From: Zonotrichia leucophrys gambelii
Lineage: Eukaryota > Chordata > Aves > Passeriformes > Passerellidae
Direction: 5' to 3'
Length of the DNA: 64,000 nucleotides
Assembly: GCF_028769735.1 (NCBI RefSeq)
Contig: NC_088175.1
Location: 8,246,001 to 8,310,000, forward strand
This document shows positions 1 to 12,400 of this stretch, piece after piece. The position numbers were made by a program, and so were the translations under genes. The notes under the pieces were generated by a model that saw nothing but the letters and a program-made list of their open reading frames with translations, did not search any database and was not told the origin of the DNA. Numbering within the stretch: position 1 is the first letter of the stretch; every line of letters starts with the position of its first letter.

Positions 1-205
1 AAGCAGGGGGAACACCAAGGTCAGGAGGAGGAGGAAAAGAACAAAGATGAGATACTCCATGGTGGAGCAGATAGCCACACTGCAGCCTGTGGGGAGTACT
101 GTGGCAGAGCAGGTGTGTGTTTGCTGAACGAGCTGTGGCCTGTGGAAAAGCAGGCACCTTGGAGCAAGGGGAAGAATGTGAGAGGGAAGGAGCATCAGCC
201 ATAAA
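1..205 (+). mobile_element. ERVL-like avian LTR fragment, cut by window edge
   Basis: The segment is GC-richer than what follows and repeats a module of the form CATGGTGGAGCAG (about 56-71, with degenerate copies near 98-113 and 155-170), separated by 'ctgcagcctgtgg'-like text. The same modules, and the preceding 'caaggtcag' followed by a purine-rich run, occur in the fuller LTR at 48951-49946, so I read both as one family. Only the middle of the LTR is present: the 5' part lies before base 1, and the 3' part, with polyadenylation signal and terminal CA, is missing. Orientation follows the fuller copy. The right boundary is approximate. Confidence 0.6.
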
Positions 206-1244
206 ACTTTACATTGCCTTGACCTTTGAATGTTTTCCAGTTTCTTTCTATTTTAAGATCTTAGAATAATATAGAGCATTTGTTTATCAAGTTTCAAAAC
301 GGTGTAATCAGATGTAGAAATACAGTGACATTCATTTTGAGAGGAGTTAAGTGATATAGCCCTCAGAGTGACACGATTGGAGACAGACCGTGGGGCTCCT
401 AATGCTTCTTTGTTAGTTTTATGCTCCAGGTTAAGTCCTCTTTGACACTGAAATGCTTCAAAGCTCCCAACTGTCAGATATGCTTTTGCTATTTTTCCAA
501 ATCCTATTGCTGAATGCATTTTTCCTACTTTTGGTCATTTCATGTTTAGCCTCTGTGAACCCTGGATCACAGGAGTCATTGCTCTGTATTTCACTTTGTC
601 TGTGCAATACCAGCAGTTCTCCACAAAATCTAGCATTCAGAAATGACAAATCTGTCTGCTGCATAGCCATGAGAATGAGTGTAACTGGAAGGAGAGAAGG
701 GAAACAAAAAGCTTCTTACTTGCTGCAGGACTTCTGATCTCATGCGATTTCACTTTGACAGGATTTTTCTCTGTACCACAAGTGTCTGAAATATTTCCTA
801 AGGAAGAAGAACTTCACTTCCCTCAAACTGAAATTTTCACTTGACTATGGAAAAACAGCACTCTTTTTGTTTTTAAATTGTATATTCTAAGGAAATAACA
901 TGCAAAAAAGCTCAAGTTCCAATATTGTTCATTAGGGAAACTGAGGAGAAGAAAGAAATATATTAAATACTAAATTCATTCTTAGTTCAAATCAAAAGAA
1001 ACCTCTAGATAATCTAGATGTTCTGTCTGCTCTGTAAAGTGCAGTTTTAGCTACAATGACAGCTCTTTAAAGAAGCTTTATGTAAGTCACTCATCTTCCC
1101 CATCACAACATTTTGCAACTATCCCTAACAGTTGACTGACCATTTATTACAGATTTTCATTTCTTAAGTAAATACTAGCTGATGTAGAAGAGTTTCAATG
1201 AATGTAAGTAAATAGATATATTTTGTGTATATTTTTTATATTTT
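206..1244. other. AT-rich unannotated stretch
   Basis: No repeat family, gene or structured element is recognised here. Short open frames on both strands (for example 453-737) have no recognisable domain and overlap each other antisense, so they look like chance. Confidence 0.5.
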
Positions 1245-1350
1245 GCAGAATCACAAAATATGCTGAATTGGAAAGGACCCACAAGGACTGACTCCAACTG
1301 CTAGTCCTGCACAGGACATCCCTAAGAGTCACATCGTGATATAAAAGCCA
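1245..1350 (-). mobile_element. CR1 LINE 3' end fragment
   Basis: The plus strand reads 'gcagaatcacaaaatatgc', then 'ttggaaaggacccacaagg', then a 'ccaactg..agtcctgcacaggac' block. This is the reverse complement of the CR1 3' untranslated end, whose terminal ATTCTGTGATT-type repeats appear here as the 'aatcacaaaat' start. CR1 copies are normally 5'-truncated, which fits about 100 bp. The copy is diverged. It lies 140 bp before the (GAAAA)n tract, with no visible link. Confidence 0.75.
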
Positions 1351-1490
1351 CATGTGAACAAGCAACAACCAATGTAATTTTTATGCATATCTATCTAAGG
1401 TTATAATAACAGCTCTAGCACTTTCTCAGGTTAAAGGTTCATGAAAGAAACAGTGATAAAGTACTATTGCCTGTCATAGCTGCAAGAAAT

Positions 1491-1819
1491 GAGAAAAGAA
1501 AAGAAAAAAAGAAGAAAAGAGAAAAAGAAAAGGAAAGGAAAGAAGAAAAAGAAAAGAAAAGAAAAGAAAAGAAAAGAAAAGAAAAGAAAAGAAAAGAAAA
1601 GAAAAGAAAAGAAAAGAAAAGAAAAGAAAAGAAAAGAAAAGAAAAGAAAAGAAAAGAAAAGAAAAGAAAAGAAAAGAAAAGAAAAGAAAAGAAAAGAAAA
1701 AAAAAAAAGAAAAGAAAAAGAAAAAGAAAAGAAAAGAAAAGAAAAGAAAAGAAAAGAAAAGAAAAGAAAAGAAAAGAAAAGAAAAGAAAAGAAAAGAAAA
1801 GAAAAGAAAAGAAAAGAAG
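1491..1819 (+). repeat. 329-nt uninterrupted purine tract, (GAAAA)n microsatellite
   Basis: Every base from 1491 to 1819 is A or G. About 60 bp of irregular A/G sequence comes first. An almost perfect array of about 30 GAAAA units follows (1551-1700), then a slipped stretch with a 13-A run and GAAAAA variants (1696-1727), then a second array of about 18 units (1726-1815). Open frames of 114-120 codons in two frames encode only Lys/Glu/Arg and are artefacts of the repeat. Confidence 0.97.
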
Positions 1820-4800
1820 TTATTGTTAATTAAAAGAATTTTGCCTTAGAATCAAAGAAGCAGTGGATGAAGAAATCTGCAGAAATTATCTAAGGCCGCC
1901 TCAACCTTAGCATTTATTATTCAACACCTCACTCATTGCCCTGATTATAAATATTTAATCACTCAACAACTGTAAGTGCTTGTGTCTTCCTGGAGGACCT
2001 GCAAGCATTAGGAAATAAAGGGATGGGGGAAACAGGGAGGAGGGGGACTAGAAAGGCAGAGAGCCTAAAAGATGTGTAGAGATTATGCAGGGACAAGTGA
2101 AAAGGTGTGAAGGACGCCACTGAATTGGGCCTTTGTAATCAGGTTGCAGGAACACCTGAACGCTAATTCATTTTGTTTCTATTCACTGGACTTCAAAGCC
2201 ATATTTTCTTTATTGCGTGGCAGTCTCTGACAGAGGGTGCCCTTGGAGAACAGGCAGAAAATGTTCTTAATGAAAGCAGAGCCCCGAGCAGTGAGAGGTG
2301 CCATCCGCGTACCCTCCTTTGTCTGTCACAAAAAAAGCAGGCAAGCTTGGCAGGCTTTTGGGCCTATCAATAATGCATGAGAAGAATTACATCCACCCTG
2401 ATGCCAGGAGAAGGAACAGCAGAGGAGAGGGTTGTGTTACACCACCCTGAAAGTGCGTTCACTTCCTATCCAGCCTCCCTCTCCATACAGAGCACATGCT
2501 TCTGCAGCACAGGTCCATGATGGATGGCTCGCATGCTCTCTGAAGGGATGGTGTCACTTTCTGTACCTGTAAGGGTTATGCAGATTTCCATCGCTGCTGC
2601 TGAGGTGCTTGGAGTATGCTGCTGCAGCCTGAAATCCTGTCAGATTAGTTGTAAGGCTTAGTTTAATACTATGAGGCGGGCGAAGACCTTAAAAAATTTG
2701 CGGGGGGACGGGAGGACCATCTTTGCATCTTCATACTTGGCAGTTTGGAGGGTGCCCAGTTTACTTTCACTGCAAGGATTATGGTTGAGACATTAATTTA
2801 TTTCTTTTTCATTGGTGTTTGGTTTTTGGTTTATTTTTTTTTTCCCTGTGCAGCACTGGAAAGAAAAATAAATACGTAATGAGGACCGAGTTTTGAATAT
2901 ATTTTCAGGTAAGAATGAGGAACTTCCAAACCCTCAACACATTCAAAGGTACAGCATAAAATTAAGGATACACACTGCAGATTACAATTCTTTTTTAACT
3001 TTTCTCCTGTAAGAAGAGCTGCACCCTTGAGGGCTTATTTCTTTTAGACATTATTGTGTACTTTTCATAATTTCTTGCATAAACATGTCCTCTTAAAGCA
3101 CAGCCACCACTTATTTGGCAAAGTGCTCAGAGGTCTGTATTTTCTTCTCAGACGTTTCAGGATACAGTGTGGGCATTCTGCAGTTTGTCCCAGACAGTTG
3201 TGGGGCAGATTTTCCAAGAGATTTTTCCTAAAGCACAGATGAGAGTTAAATGTTTACTTGCAGAGTTTGCTCAGCTTGGTTTTGTCAAAGGACTACTCCT
3301 GAACCCTGCAGAAATGCTTCAGCCTGTAGGGCAGAAAGTGAGGCTTGGGTGGCGATGGTGATCCAAGATCTCTTGTGTCCAAGGGTGACTGGGAAGGGCT
3401 GAGCATGCAGGCAAGTTCAGGGTATCACCCTTATAAAATCTTAATTGGAAAAAGTGAACTAACTGGGCAAGCAATTGGTGGATTTGAGAATTTAATTGTT
3501 CCCTGTGTAGGTAAAAGAATAGAATAAGGCCTACTCTTCCTGGTGGAATTATCTGGCATGCAGTCTCACCATCCTGATTCCAACAGCTCTACTGCACAGA
3601 TCAGTCTGCTCCTTCATGTCAGAGCTGCTGAAACATTTGTACAATGAAGTCCAATAACCAAAAAAAAGTCTCAGGGGAGGAAGATACGTTTGAGTCTTCC
3701 AAATACAAATCTTTATACACTACATTCTAGTGCAGGTGGACAATGTCCAGAATGTCCAGAAGTTGTGAGTGGTCTTAGGACCATTAACAGCAGTCTTGGA
3801 AAAGCAAGTCAGATGCCAAGGCAGCAAAGAGCAAAAAATCCACAAACTTCACTTTATTTAATGAAATAAATTATTTCTTTTAGTAGGATCTGCATTTTTG
3901 TGATTTCACTGTGAGGAACCCCAGTGATCTACAATGAGACTTCTGAGATATTATTTTGAAGAGATTAGTATTATCTTCTTCATCATAGATATATAGGCGA
4001 CTACTAAAGTTCGGGTGTATCAGCAAGTAGGAACTTTCATCTCAAAGCGGAAGACCCATTTCAAATTAGCATTTGAAATATGCAATGTAAGAGAAAGAGC
4101 ATCCATAGAATAATAGGGCCTCCTTCTTAAACTGTCTGATTCCTTTACAATGGTTATTTTGCATAAATGCATTTTGATAGACTAACAGTAAATGGAAATT
4201 TATAGCTACTATGGAAATCAATCATGGTGGGTGTCCGAATCAGAACAGGAGCTTGTTGTGATTGTAGGTAATCTTTCAATTACAGCACTCAAAATCCTTC
4301 TCCATGCTATGAAGCACTGAAAGGTTGGCTTGCTAGGCCTCTGTTTTCACAGAAACACCCAGGGACGGGAGCCCACTGCCAGACTTGAGAGTAGCATGAA
4401 TGTGACACAATTCCCTTTACTTGCGGCTCTCCAGACCTCACAACATTCCTGGGAGATTCAGATACGCTGTGTGTCCTTCTCTATCATTTCAGGCATTGTT
4501 ACCTGCTTAGAAAGCTAACCCACAACCTGTAAATCTTGTTGCAATAATGAAGGTTGGCACTGCCTGTTGGCGCCGCCTCCTCCTCCTCCTCCTCCCTTTC
4601 TCCTCTCTCTGTGCCTGGGGTTGGCCACAGCCGGAGCTAAGAGCATGCTTGTGCTGTGGTGCCAAGCAGCCTCAGGCCTCTGCCAAGCAACTGCCTGTTT
4701 TGTTTCTGGCTGCTGTGCGTAAAATGGCAGATCTAATGAGACATTGTGGAGCAGCTGGTTTTGGCTGTTCCTCTGGCACAACTAATTATAGCCACAAGTT

Positions 4801-7800
4801 GGGGTGTGAACCATTTGTACCTCAAAGACCGTTTTCACCCAGGTGAACTCCTTTGAAAATTCCTTAGTGGGAGCAATTTTCAGGTCCTATCTCCAGTACT
4901 TCACTTGTGGCAGACTCCACTCTTTGTCCTCCCATCCTGCTGCATTTTCCTTCTTGGATACATCAGAAATCCAAAACCGTACCAGTGCTTAAGCAAGTGA
5001 CCAAGTCAGACTGAGAGCCTTTGGAAAAAGCCCTCCAGGCTCTGCAGGGAGGGAGACTCAGAGGGACAGACATTCCCCCTCTGCCTTCTGCATAATGTGC
5101 ATCCCAAAATGTCAGCTCAGGGATCACCCCACCCATGCTTCATGAAGGTGTTAGTGGTGCCTGCTCTCTAAAAAAAGACATAAGCCATAAACATTCTAAT
5201 GGAAGACTAGTTCTGGTTTTGAATGTGAAAATACAATTGACTCTAAGGGGTCTGTTCTTCCCTTGGTTTATGCAGATGAATAATACTAATGGAACTTACA
5301 GATACGGACATTGAAGGGAAGATTATTTTGCTTGGAATTAATAAACATCAAACTTTTTTTTATATGACTATCTTCAAGCTGCAGTCAAATACACAGCACT
5401 GTGAACTGAACTGAAAATAATGTCATAATTGGTATAATTCTTAGTGCTTCTTCCACCTGTCTTTGATTTGCTCTCTCTTGTTTGTATTTTTCAGAAATGA
5501 AGATGACTCGTGCAATGCAGTTTTGATTAGGATTAAATAAAAAAAAATCACCACATTTACTGTATTTTTCTTAGTAAGATCAGTGCACAATGTGTCATCT
5601 TCCTCTCTCCTCCTTGGAGAGATAAAAAGTGACTCATTGCCTTGCTTTACTTTAATATTTCAGATATATGAAAAGACAGAGACAGTAACAAGAGGCTCAG
5701 TGAACAGGAATATGAATGCTGGACCTGGGGAAAGAAGGTTTGGAATTATACATAAAGAGGAGAAGTTGAAGTGAAATAATGTTGTGGAGAATAAGCATGC
5801 TTGCTTTTGATGGAGGAGGTAGAGACAAGTGCATTTCTGTTTACTTAATTAGCATGTGGAATACTTTGAAATAAGTTATATGCATTTTGATCCCATATGA
5901 GTTATTATAATAGCTTGCCAACATAAAAACATTTGAAAATGCCAAACAGTGTAGTGAATCTTTAAAAGAGCCTGTTTGCACTCAATGGTTGTTTTATGTT
6001 CCTATTAGAGAATGGAATGATATATGGCTCTGCTGCGTGATATATTACACCCAGTTTACTGAATTTATCAGAGAAACAAACAAGACCACAATGACTCACA
6101 AGTGCTGAGAGTAGTGGAGACCTGTGTGGGCTCCCAATAGTTTAGCTAATCCTTCATAGCATATTGTATGCTGAAACACACTATCATCTTTTAACTCCCT
6201 ACTTCTAAGTCATTACATAATAACCCTTTTAACATACATTATTGAAAAAATCTCTGCTATGGGCTGTCATTTTAGTGAATTTCATTAAATCCCCGTGATG
6301 GAAAATAAGGTATTAGAGCACATGCACTTGTATTGCAAAGGTCCTGCTGTAGCTGAGACTTGGATTCCTTATTATGTTCAAACAAACTGTCCTGAGAAAA
6401 TAATTTAGTGAGAAATGAACTTAGAGTACTAAAAGCATTTAGATCTGAACAAATTACTGAGCAAAATTGCCTTGCCATGAAATATTAGACTCATTGTCAA
6501 AGATGTTTAGTCTACTCTGGGTGTTTGATCTATAAGGGCTCTATTCAAAGCTAATTTCCTTTTCCATGGTTTTGGCCACAGAGACTCCATGAGGCTTCTA
6601 CAACTTGGCTCTTAGAGATCCCTCAGCTTGGTTTTAGAGCCAAATGTTTCTGGGCACTCGTCCGGAGGAGCTTTGGCTCAAGGCTTTGGCAAAAGCCACT
6701 GACTAGAGCTGAGCAAAAAAGTTGTCATGCCTACCTTCATGCCCTTATATAGGGGAGCCACTGACTGATAACATCAACTCTGCTGTGTCCCTTGTCCCAG
6801 AGGGGAGCAGTGATATCACAGAGAGCAGAGTCCACCCAGGCAGGCTGACAGCACCATTAGGGCATGCACAAATGACTTCCTTATGCTTGTCTGTACTCTC
6901 CTAGAAATATTGGAGGGGGCTCTGGCACATGGATTTGTCACAACTTGCTATGGATCTACTTGTATCTACAAATTGACTGGCATGCTAACAGATGGTCTTT
7001 CTTCTGTGCATTTATCTTGCTTAAATATGGCACTGTCCCTGATGCTGAATGGCTGCTGGCTTCCACCCCAGAGGTGGCTGCATTTCAGTGTCAGATGAGG
7101 GAATAAAATGCTCTAGGACCCTTAGGGTGGAAAGAAGAACTGTACAAAAATCATGTGTTGCTCATGCAGTACTTGCACAATTTCTGGATGCTTTTAATGT
7201 TGATTTTCTGGTAGACCCTTATACTTCTGGGATGGTACAAGATTTGTACATATGCTGTGGTCTGGAACCCCTTTGTGTCAGAGCAAGGAACAAATATGAC
7301 TTCAAAAGAGATGCCAGACAGAGGCAGAAAAGAAATGCCATTCTGTCTCTAAGGTGACCTCTACCAAGTTGCACTGACAAGGCTAATGCCATATGGTGAC
7401 AGTGCAAAACTGAACTTTTTTCTCAGAGTAAAGAAATCACTTTTGCTGAAATTTATCATAATACCAATCTCCCTTTGGCCTCAAAGTCCCAGAGATGCAG
7501 CAGGAGTGCCCACTGCCTAACAGGCACAGACATGTGGCCCTTTCTACTGAAATGTGGAAATGTGCAACTCCTTCCCAAGAAAAACTGTTGACAGACAAGT
7601 GACACTGCATCCTACTTTTACTTTTCATGTTTTCCAGCTTCTCCTACATGTGAAGAGTCATTTTGGCTTTTGGTGCACCATGCCTCTCAAAACACTTGCC
7701 ACACCAGGTTGGTAGAGCTGCCCACAGCTCGTTGCCTTGGGCAATGCATCACAGCTGATGCTGCAAGAGGCCCTGGCCCATGGTCCCTGACCAGCCTGTA

Positions 7801-8998
7801 GGTTGGGGCAGCACCTGCTTGAGGAGCCCCATTCCTGTCTCCTCTGACCTTGTGCAGAGACTGTCTGCTTCTTAATCCAGGTGCATCCCCATGTGCAAAG
7901 CTCCCGGGTTCCAAGACTTTGTGAGCAGCTTGTCACTTGATACGTCTGATTACCATAGTCGTACTAGACTTTACATAACACCTCTACATACATGTTGACA
8001 CCTCACATGATAGTCAGAGAATTTCCTAGACACCCTTTGCAATGTAATGTGGCACCAAATTCATCAAAGCTGGCACAGGGAAACATAAATCATATTTCCA
8101 AACCCAACTCGGGGCATTTGAGCTGCATGGTCTCCCTATAGGATATCCAATTTCCAGATGCTACTGACCTTCCTTTCTGTTTTTCCATCCCAGTTTTTCT
8201 ATGACTGAGCAAATCCTCAGAGAAGACAGGCCCCCTACGTGCATATGTTCTACATCTGCTTGGCTTACAATATGTGGAGGTTCCAACCCTACTGGTTGTT
8301 TAGGCCACATACATCAGGTGTGGGGACATGTGTCACCTCAAAGGAGACTTTGAGTGTCAAAATCACCCATGCTTGTTTGCTCCATCATTCCTCTACAACA
8401 ACAATTCTGCAAGTCATACTTAATATAAATAAAGAATATTGTCCTTTCTTCAGCTGGCATCCTTTTTTCAGTCTGTCCTGAAAGGACACTGCACAGTCTT
8501 AAGCTGTTGGTTTCAGTTTTATTTTCTTTTATAAAAGTATTTTCAGTTATTGACTCTGTGAAGGCTTGTTATTTATTTATGCATGTTCTTAAATATCAAC
8601 CATGTTTTTGCTTTTCCCATTATTCTTCTATGTAGCACCCCTCTGATAATTTACTTATTTTGATATACTTTCTTACCAGTTTTCCAGGACCAAAACCTGG
8701 AATAATTCCATTAGTGTGGAAGATCACAGTTATGTAAGAAAAGACTGTAACTTCATTACATGATACTCTATGAAATTACTTTTTTGTGTCTGTGGTCCAT
8801 ATTTTACATGGTCCTTGTTTGCTTCTATGTTGTATGTAGAGCTCATATTAATTGCCAACTACTACTTCTAGATCTTCCTCCTGGATCATTCCTCAGAGAA
8901 CTTTATATCCCTCGGATTATTTCTCAACTGTATTTCTTGTATCCATCTGTTGTGCTGTACATTGAAATGACTCGAAATTTCTTTTAACTACTCTTTAT
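1820..8998. other. Long unannotated stretch, AT-rich with GC-richer patches
   Basis: No gene or transposon family is recognised. GC-richer patches at about 4540-4720 and 7650-7930 carry overlapping open frames on both strands without domains. A T/G tract lies near 2800-2850. A homeodomain/octamer-like mix (TTAATTAG, ATGCATTTTGAT) lies at about 5845-5895, but single motifs of this kind are expected by chance. Confidence 0.45.
4576..4610 (+). repeat. (CCT)n pyrimidine microsatellite
   Basis: About seven CCT/TCC units are followed by CCCTTTCTCCTCTCTCT. The minus strand gives a short poly-glycine frame, which is a repeat artefact. The patch just upstream (GGCGCCGCC) is locally CpG-bearing. Confidence 0.85.
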
Positions 8999-9480
8999 TC
9001 ATGCTGTTATAATTAAATCTAAGTCTTGATTCATCTCCTTTATATCTCCTGCACATTTAGCATTATCCACTGACTTTTTCAGTATGTTGCTTACTCTGTA
9101 TTTGAGCTTGTTAATGAAGATGTTATGGTGGACCAAAGATTGTTCCCTCTGGTGCCCTGGTAGCCACCTCTGCTCGATCATTATGCTGTGGTTTGTCATT
9201 ATCCTCTCATTGCAGTATTGTTTACTTATTTATCCATTAATGTTTGTTTTCAATCCACATGACACCATTCTCCTCTAAGACAATTTCAATTAAGTTTTCC
9301 AGCAAGGTTTTGTCAGACACTGTATCAAATATTTTTCTAAAATTCAAATACATTACATGTGCCACTTTATCTTCATCCAGTAATTTTGCTGCTTTATCCA
9401 AATACATGGCCAAGGTTATCCACCAGATTAAGAAGGAATTTTTCAAAGGATTCAGGCATCTGGTCCATGTTCATGTAATT
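8999..9480 (-). pseudogene. Decayed CR1/L3-clade LINE reverse transcriptase fragment
   Basis: Read on the minus strand, this is part of the palm of a CR1-clade reverse transcriptase. It begins with LLNLVDNL-like text near 9440. The hallmark 'YLDFSKAFDTV' region follows as YLNFRKIFDTV (9350-9318), then SDKTLLENL, then EENGVMWIEN, corresponding to the 'DEWTVRWIKN' region. A 'VPQGSVLGP'-like box survives as APEGTIFGP in a second frame, then NIFINKL (9124-9104; family LFNIFINDL). The catalytic FADD box reads SVDN (9073-9062), so a catalytic aspartate is lost, and is followed by a QDLDL match to 'IQRDLDR'. At least two frameshifts and several stops separate these blocks. The endonuclease domain and 3' end are not seen. 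The clade call rests on motif order and spacing; the exact family is uncertain. Confidence 0.75.
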
Positions 9481-12400
9481 AGTACATATTAAAAATATAG
9501 CAATATTTTTGTGACCAAAAATATTTTGCAAGGGTAAATCAAAGTAGTTGTTTCTCTACCCCTTCATTTGCACCAGTTTCCAATATTTAGAGGAGAATTA
9601 TCTAAACTTCAGCAGTGAACTGAACATGCACACACTTACAGATGATAACTCAAAAACATTAGAAAAATTGGAATAATTTTACCACGCTACTGGCTTTAGA
9701 TTATTAAAAGAATATCCAAAAGTAGAAATTTTGATGCTTAAAATTGAAATGCCTTGAAGAAGTGTTAGTGGAAAGTTGCTTACACAAAGGAAACGTCTGA
9801 TGACATACTCATTGTTACAATTTCTTTAAGTCAATGACTGTGGTTCTGTTGTTAGTTGACTGATTACAGAATTTTTTAAAAATACATTTTTAGAATATTT
9901 AAAAAATTTATTTTTGTATCAATCCAGAATTCTAACAAACTAATTAGTTAATTCAATAATTGGTTTAAACAACAATGTTTCTATTTTTGAAAATAGTTTT
10001 TATTTTCTTCAGTCTACATTATTTCCCTAACCTTTCATCAAATATTTTTAGAATGATAATAGCACTATATATTGGTTAGATCAGATGATCTGTCATGCAC
10101 TTTCTTTTGGAGTCTTGGCAGAATGAAAAAGGAGAAACTTTTCTTTACTGCCTTCTTTTTCATAAGATGGAGAAACTCAACTGTCCTGTCTAAGAGATGT
10201 GGTCAATATCAGAACCATGATATGGAGCCTGACTTTAACCAGGTATTAAAACCATGTGCTTCTCTTTAACTCATTGAGAAAAATAACCAGAAAATTGGCA
10301 AGACCATATTGTGAGGAGTTTATTTGGTGGGGTTCTACTGTCTGTCCATCTACCCATTTACCCATTCATTTGAAACTCTAAAGTGTCTTTTTCAGCACTT
10401 AGAAGCAGCTGAGTTTCTTTTCTTTTCTTGCACTGCATATGATTAGGGCTAAGAAAAACATGTAGTGCTAAAGTGGCAGTACAGACTCAGAGGAAAACCT
10501 GTCTCTGAAGAGCTGTCACGTACCATTTTGTCCAGGCTGCTCATCTAAACTCATGGAGCTAAATTTATTCCTGCTATAACTTCATGTCTTTATTACAGTT
10601 TTGGCCCCTTATGCCTTCTTTCCACTCCAGAGGAAGCATTACTTCCCAGGGCGTGAAGGATCACTGCAGTATCTACTCTGATCTACTTTTTTGTGTGGTC
10701 TTGAGAACTTCTACTGCTTGTAAGAAAATGCCTCATAGCCAGAGGACCCATGCACAACTTATGCAATTGTTAAGGTTGAGCACCAGATTTTATAAATGAC
10801 CAGAATGCTCATTGGTGCCATACAATCCATGCACTAGATAAATTTTCAGCTTGCAGCTGGAGAATTATGAGCTTCTGGGTTATCTGCAGTGAGTGCTTCA
10901 GCAGAAGAGATGCATAATATTAACCATAGATCTGAGCAAGTTGAAACATGTTGAATCTTGAAATTTATCAATGATGAATGGGCTTTTTTACTTTTCTTAA
11001 AAATATTTACCCTATTTTCACACTGAACAAGTATGCTGTGAATAAAACCATAGAAAATAACTGACATTCCAGTGCACCTTGTAGAAATTATATGATCTCT
11101 TAGCAATATTGGGATGCACAGTGATCTGGTAAATCCACAACTCAAACCTATAGATAAAAAAAGGAACTCCTGGAAGAACTGCAATGATAGTGAGTGCCCT
11201 GTGAATAAAAGAATGGAAGGTAAGATTTTCAATGCCGCTCCTTCAGTAATTCTAGAGTTTTGCAAATCTTGGCCAATTAATAACAGAAATTCAAATAAGA
11301 ATAAAATATTCTTATATATTGTTTCAAATGAGTATAAAAAGAAAATTAATAGTTTGCTATAGTTTTTTTAGGAAAAAATTACAATAGAGAGTTTTAGAAA
11401 GCTTACATTCATTAGGAAAGGCAGGAAAGCTTCAGACTTTTAGATAAGGGCGTTGCTGTGCATTCTCATCAAATTCCTAGGGAAGTACTCAGTACTGCCT
11501 TTCATTTATCAAGGACCAAATGTTGCCACTGTCACTCTCACTGAGGACTACCTTATTCCACAAGTGATCTGTTTGACTCAGTGTCAGAATTTGCCTCTAA
11601 TTAAGGATGTTCTTGTGATTAAAGCACAAGGTGCATGTCAAGAGACTTGTCTTCTCTGGGCTTGTGAAAATCAGAAAAAAACTTCCAAACCAAATGTTAA
11701 AGTCTCATGTTAAAGCAGGATGCCTCTCTTTTCTAATACCAAAACCAAAAAGGGAAGAAGTCTGATTTCCAAGGGCCATAGCATTTCCCAGCAAGTTAAA
11801 CTCCAAGAGACAAGTACTGGGCAGTGTGTACATACATCATCATTTGTCACTTGACAGTAATCTCAAGACCTTAAGTACCAGAAACACAGGGTGCTGGCTG
11901 AAGTGATAGAAAGGAAATAACTCTGAGAAAGTCATTGATCAGATATCAGATGGCATAATTCCAGACTCCAGATTAATGGAAAACTGCAAAAATATCTATT
12001 CATGATCACTTGTGTCTCTTTGTTGAATGGTACTAACAGTATGTATTGAAACGTATTCCTCTCTACTTTATTGAACTGTCTGGATATCCAGTGCTGTATT
12101 CAATTACTATCACTTTAGGACAGAAACTAGGATTTGGGTCTGAAATTATGCAGTTCAAGTATGAAAAACCCGTAGGCACAACTAAGACTGATAATATAAT
12201 AGAACAAATAATAGTTCCATTTTTTCTTGTTTACATATACTCTTAATTAATGGAAATAGTGCAAAAAGTAATATGAACAATATAAAATTATACAAACAGT
12301 AGTCCTAGTATGTTGATTCTCATAAATGCCATTCCTGAGCAGACTTTCTCCTAGCAAATGGCTGTTCTTTTCATCATGTAAGGATTTCCCCCTGCTCAGA

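Noticed and set aside
1467..1833. Lys/Glu/Arg open frames of 114 and 120 codons
   Set aside because: Direct translation of the (GAAAA)n tract in two frames.
10846..11265. Minus-strand open frame of 139 codons
   Set aside because: AT-rich chance frame without domains.
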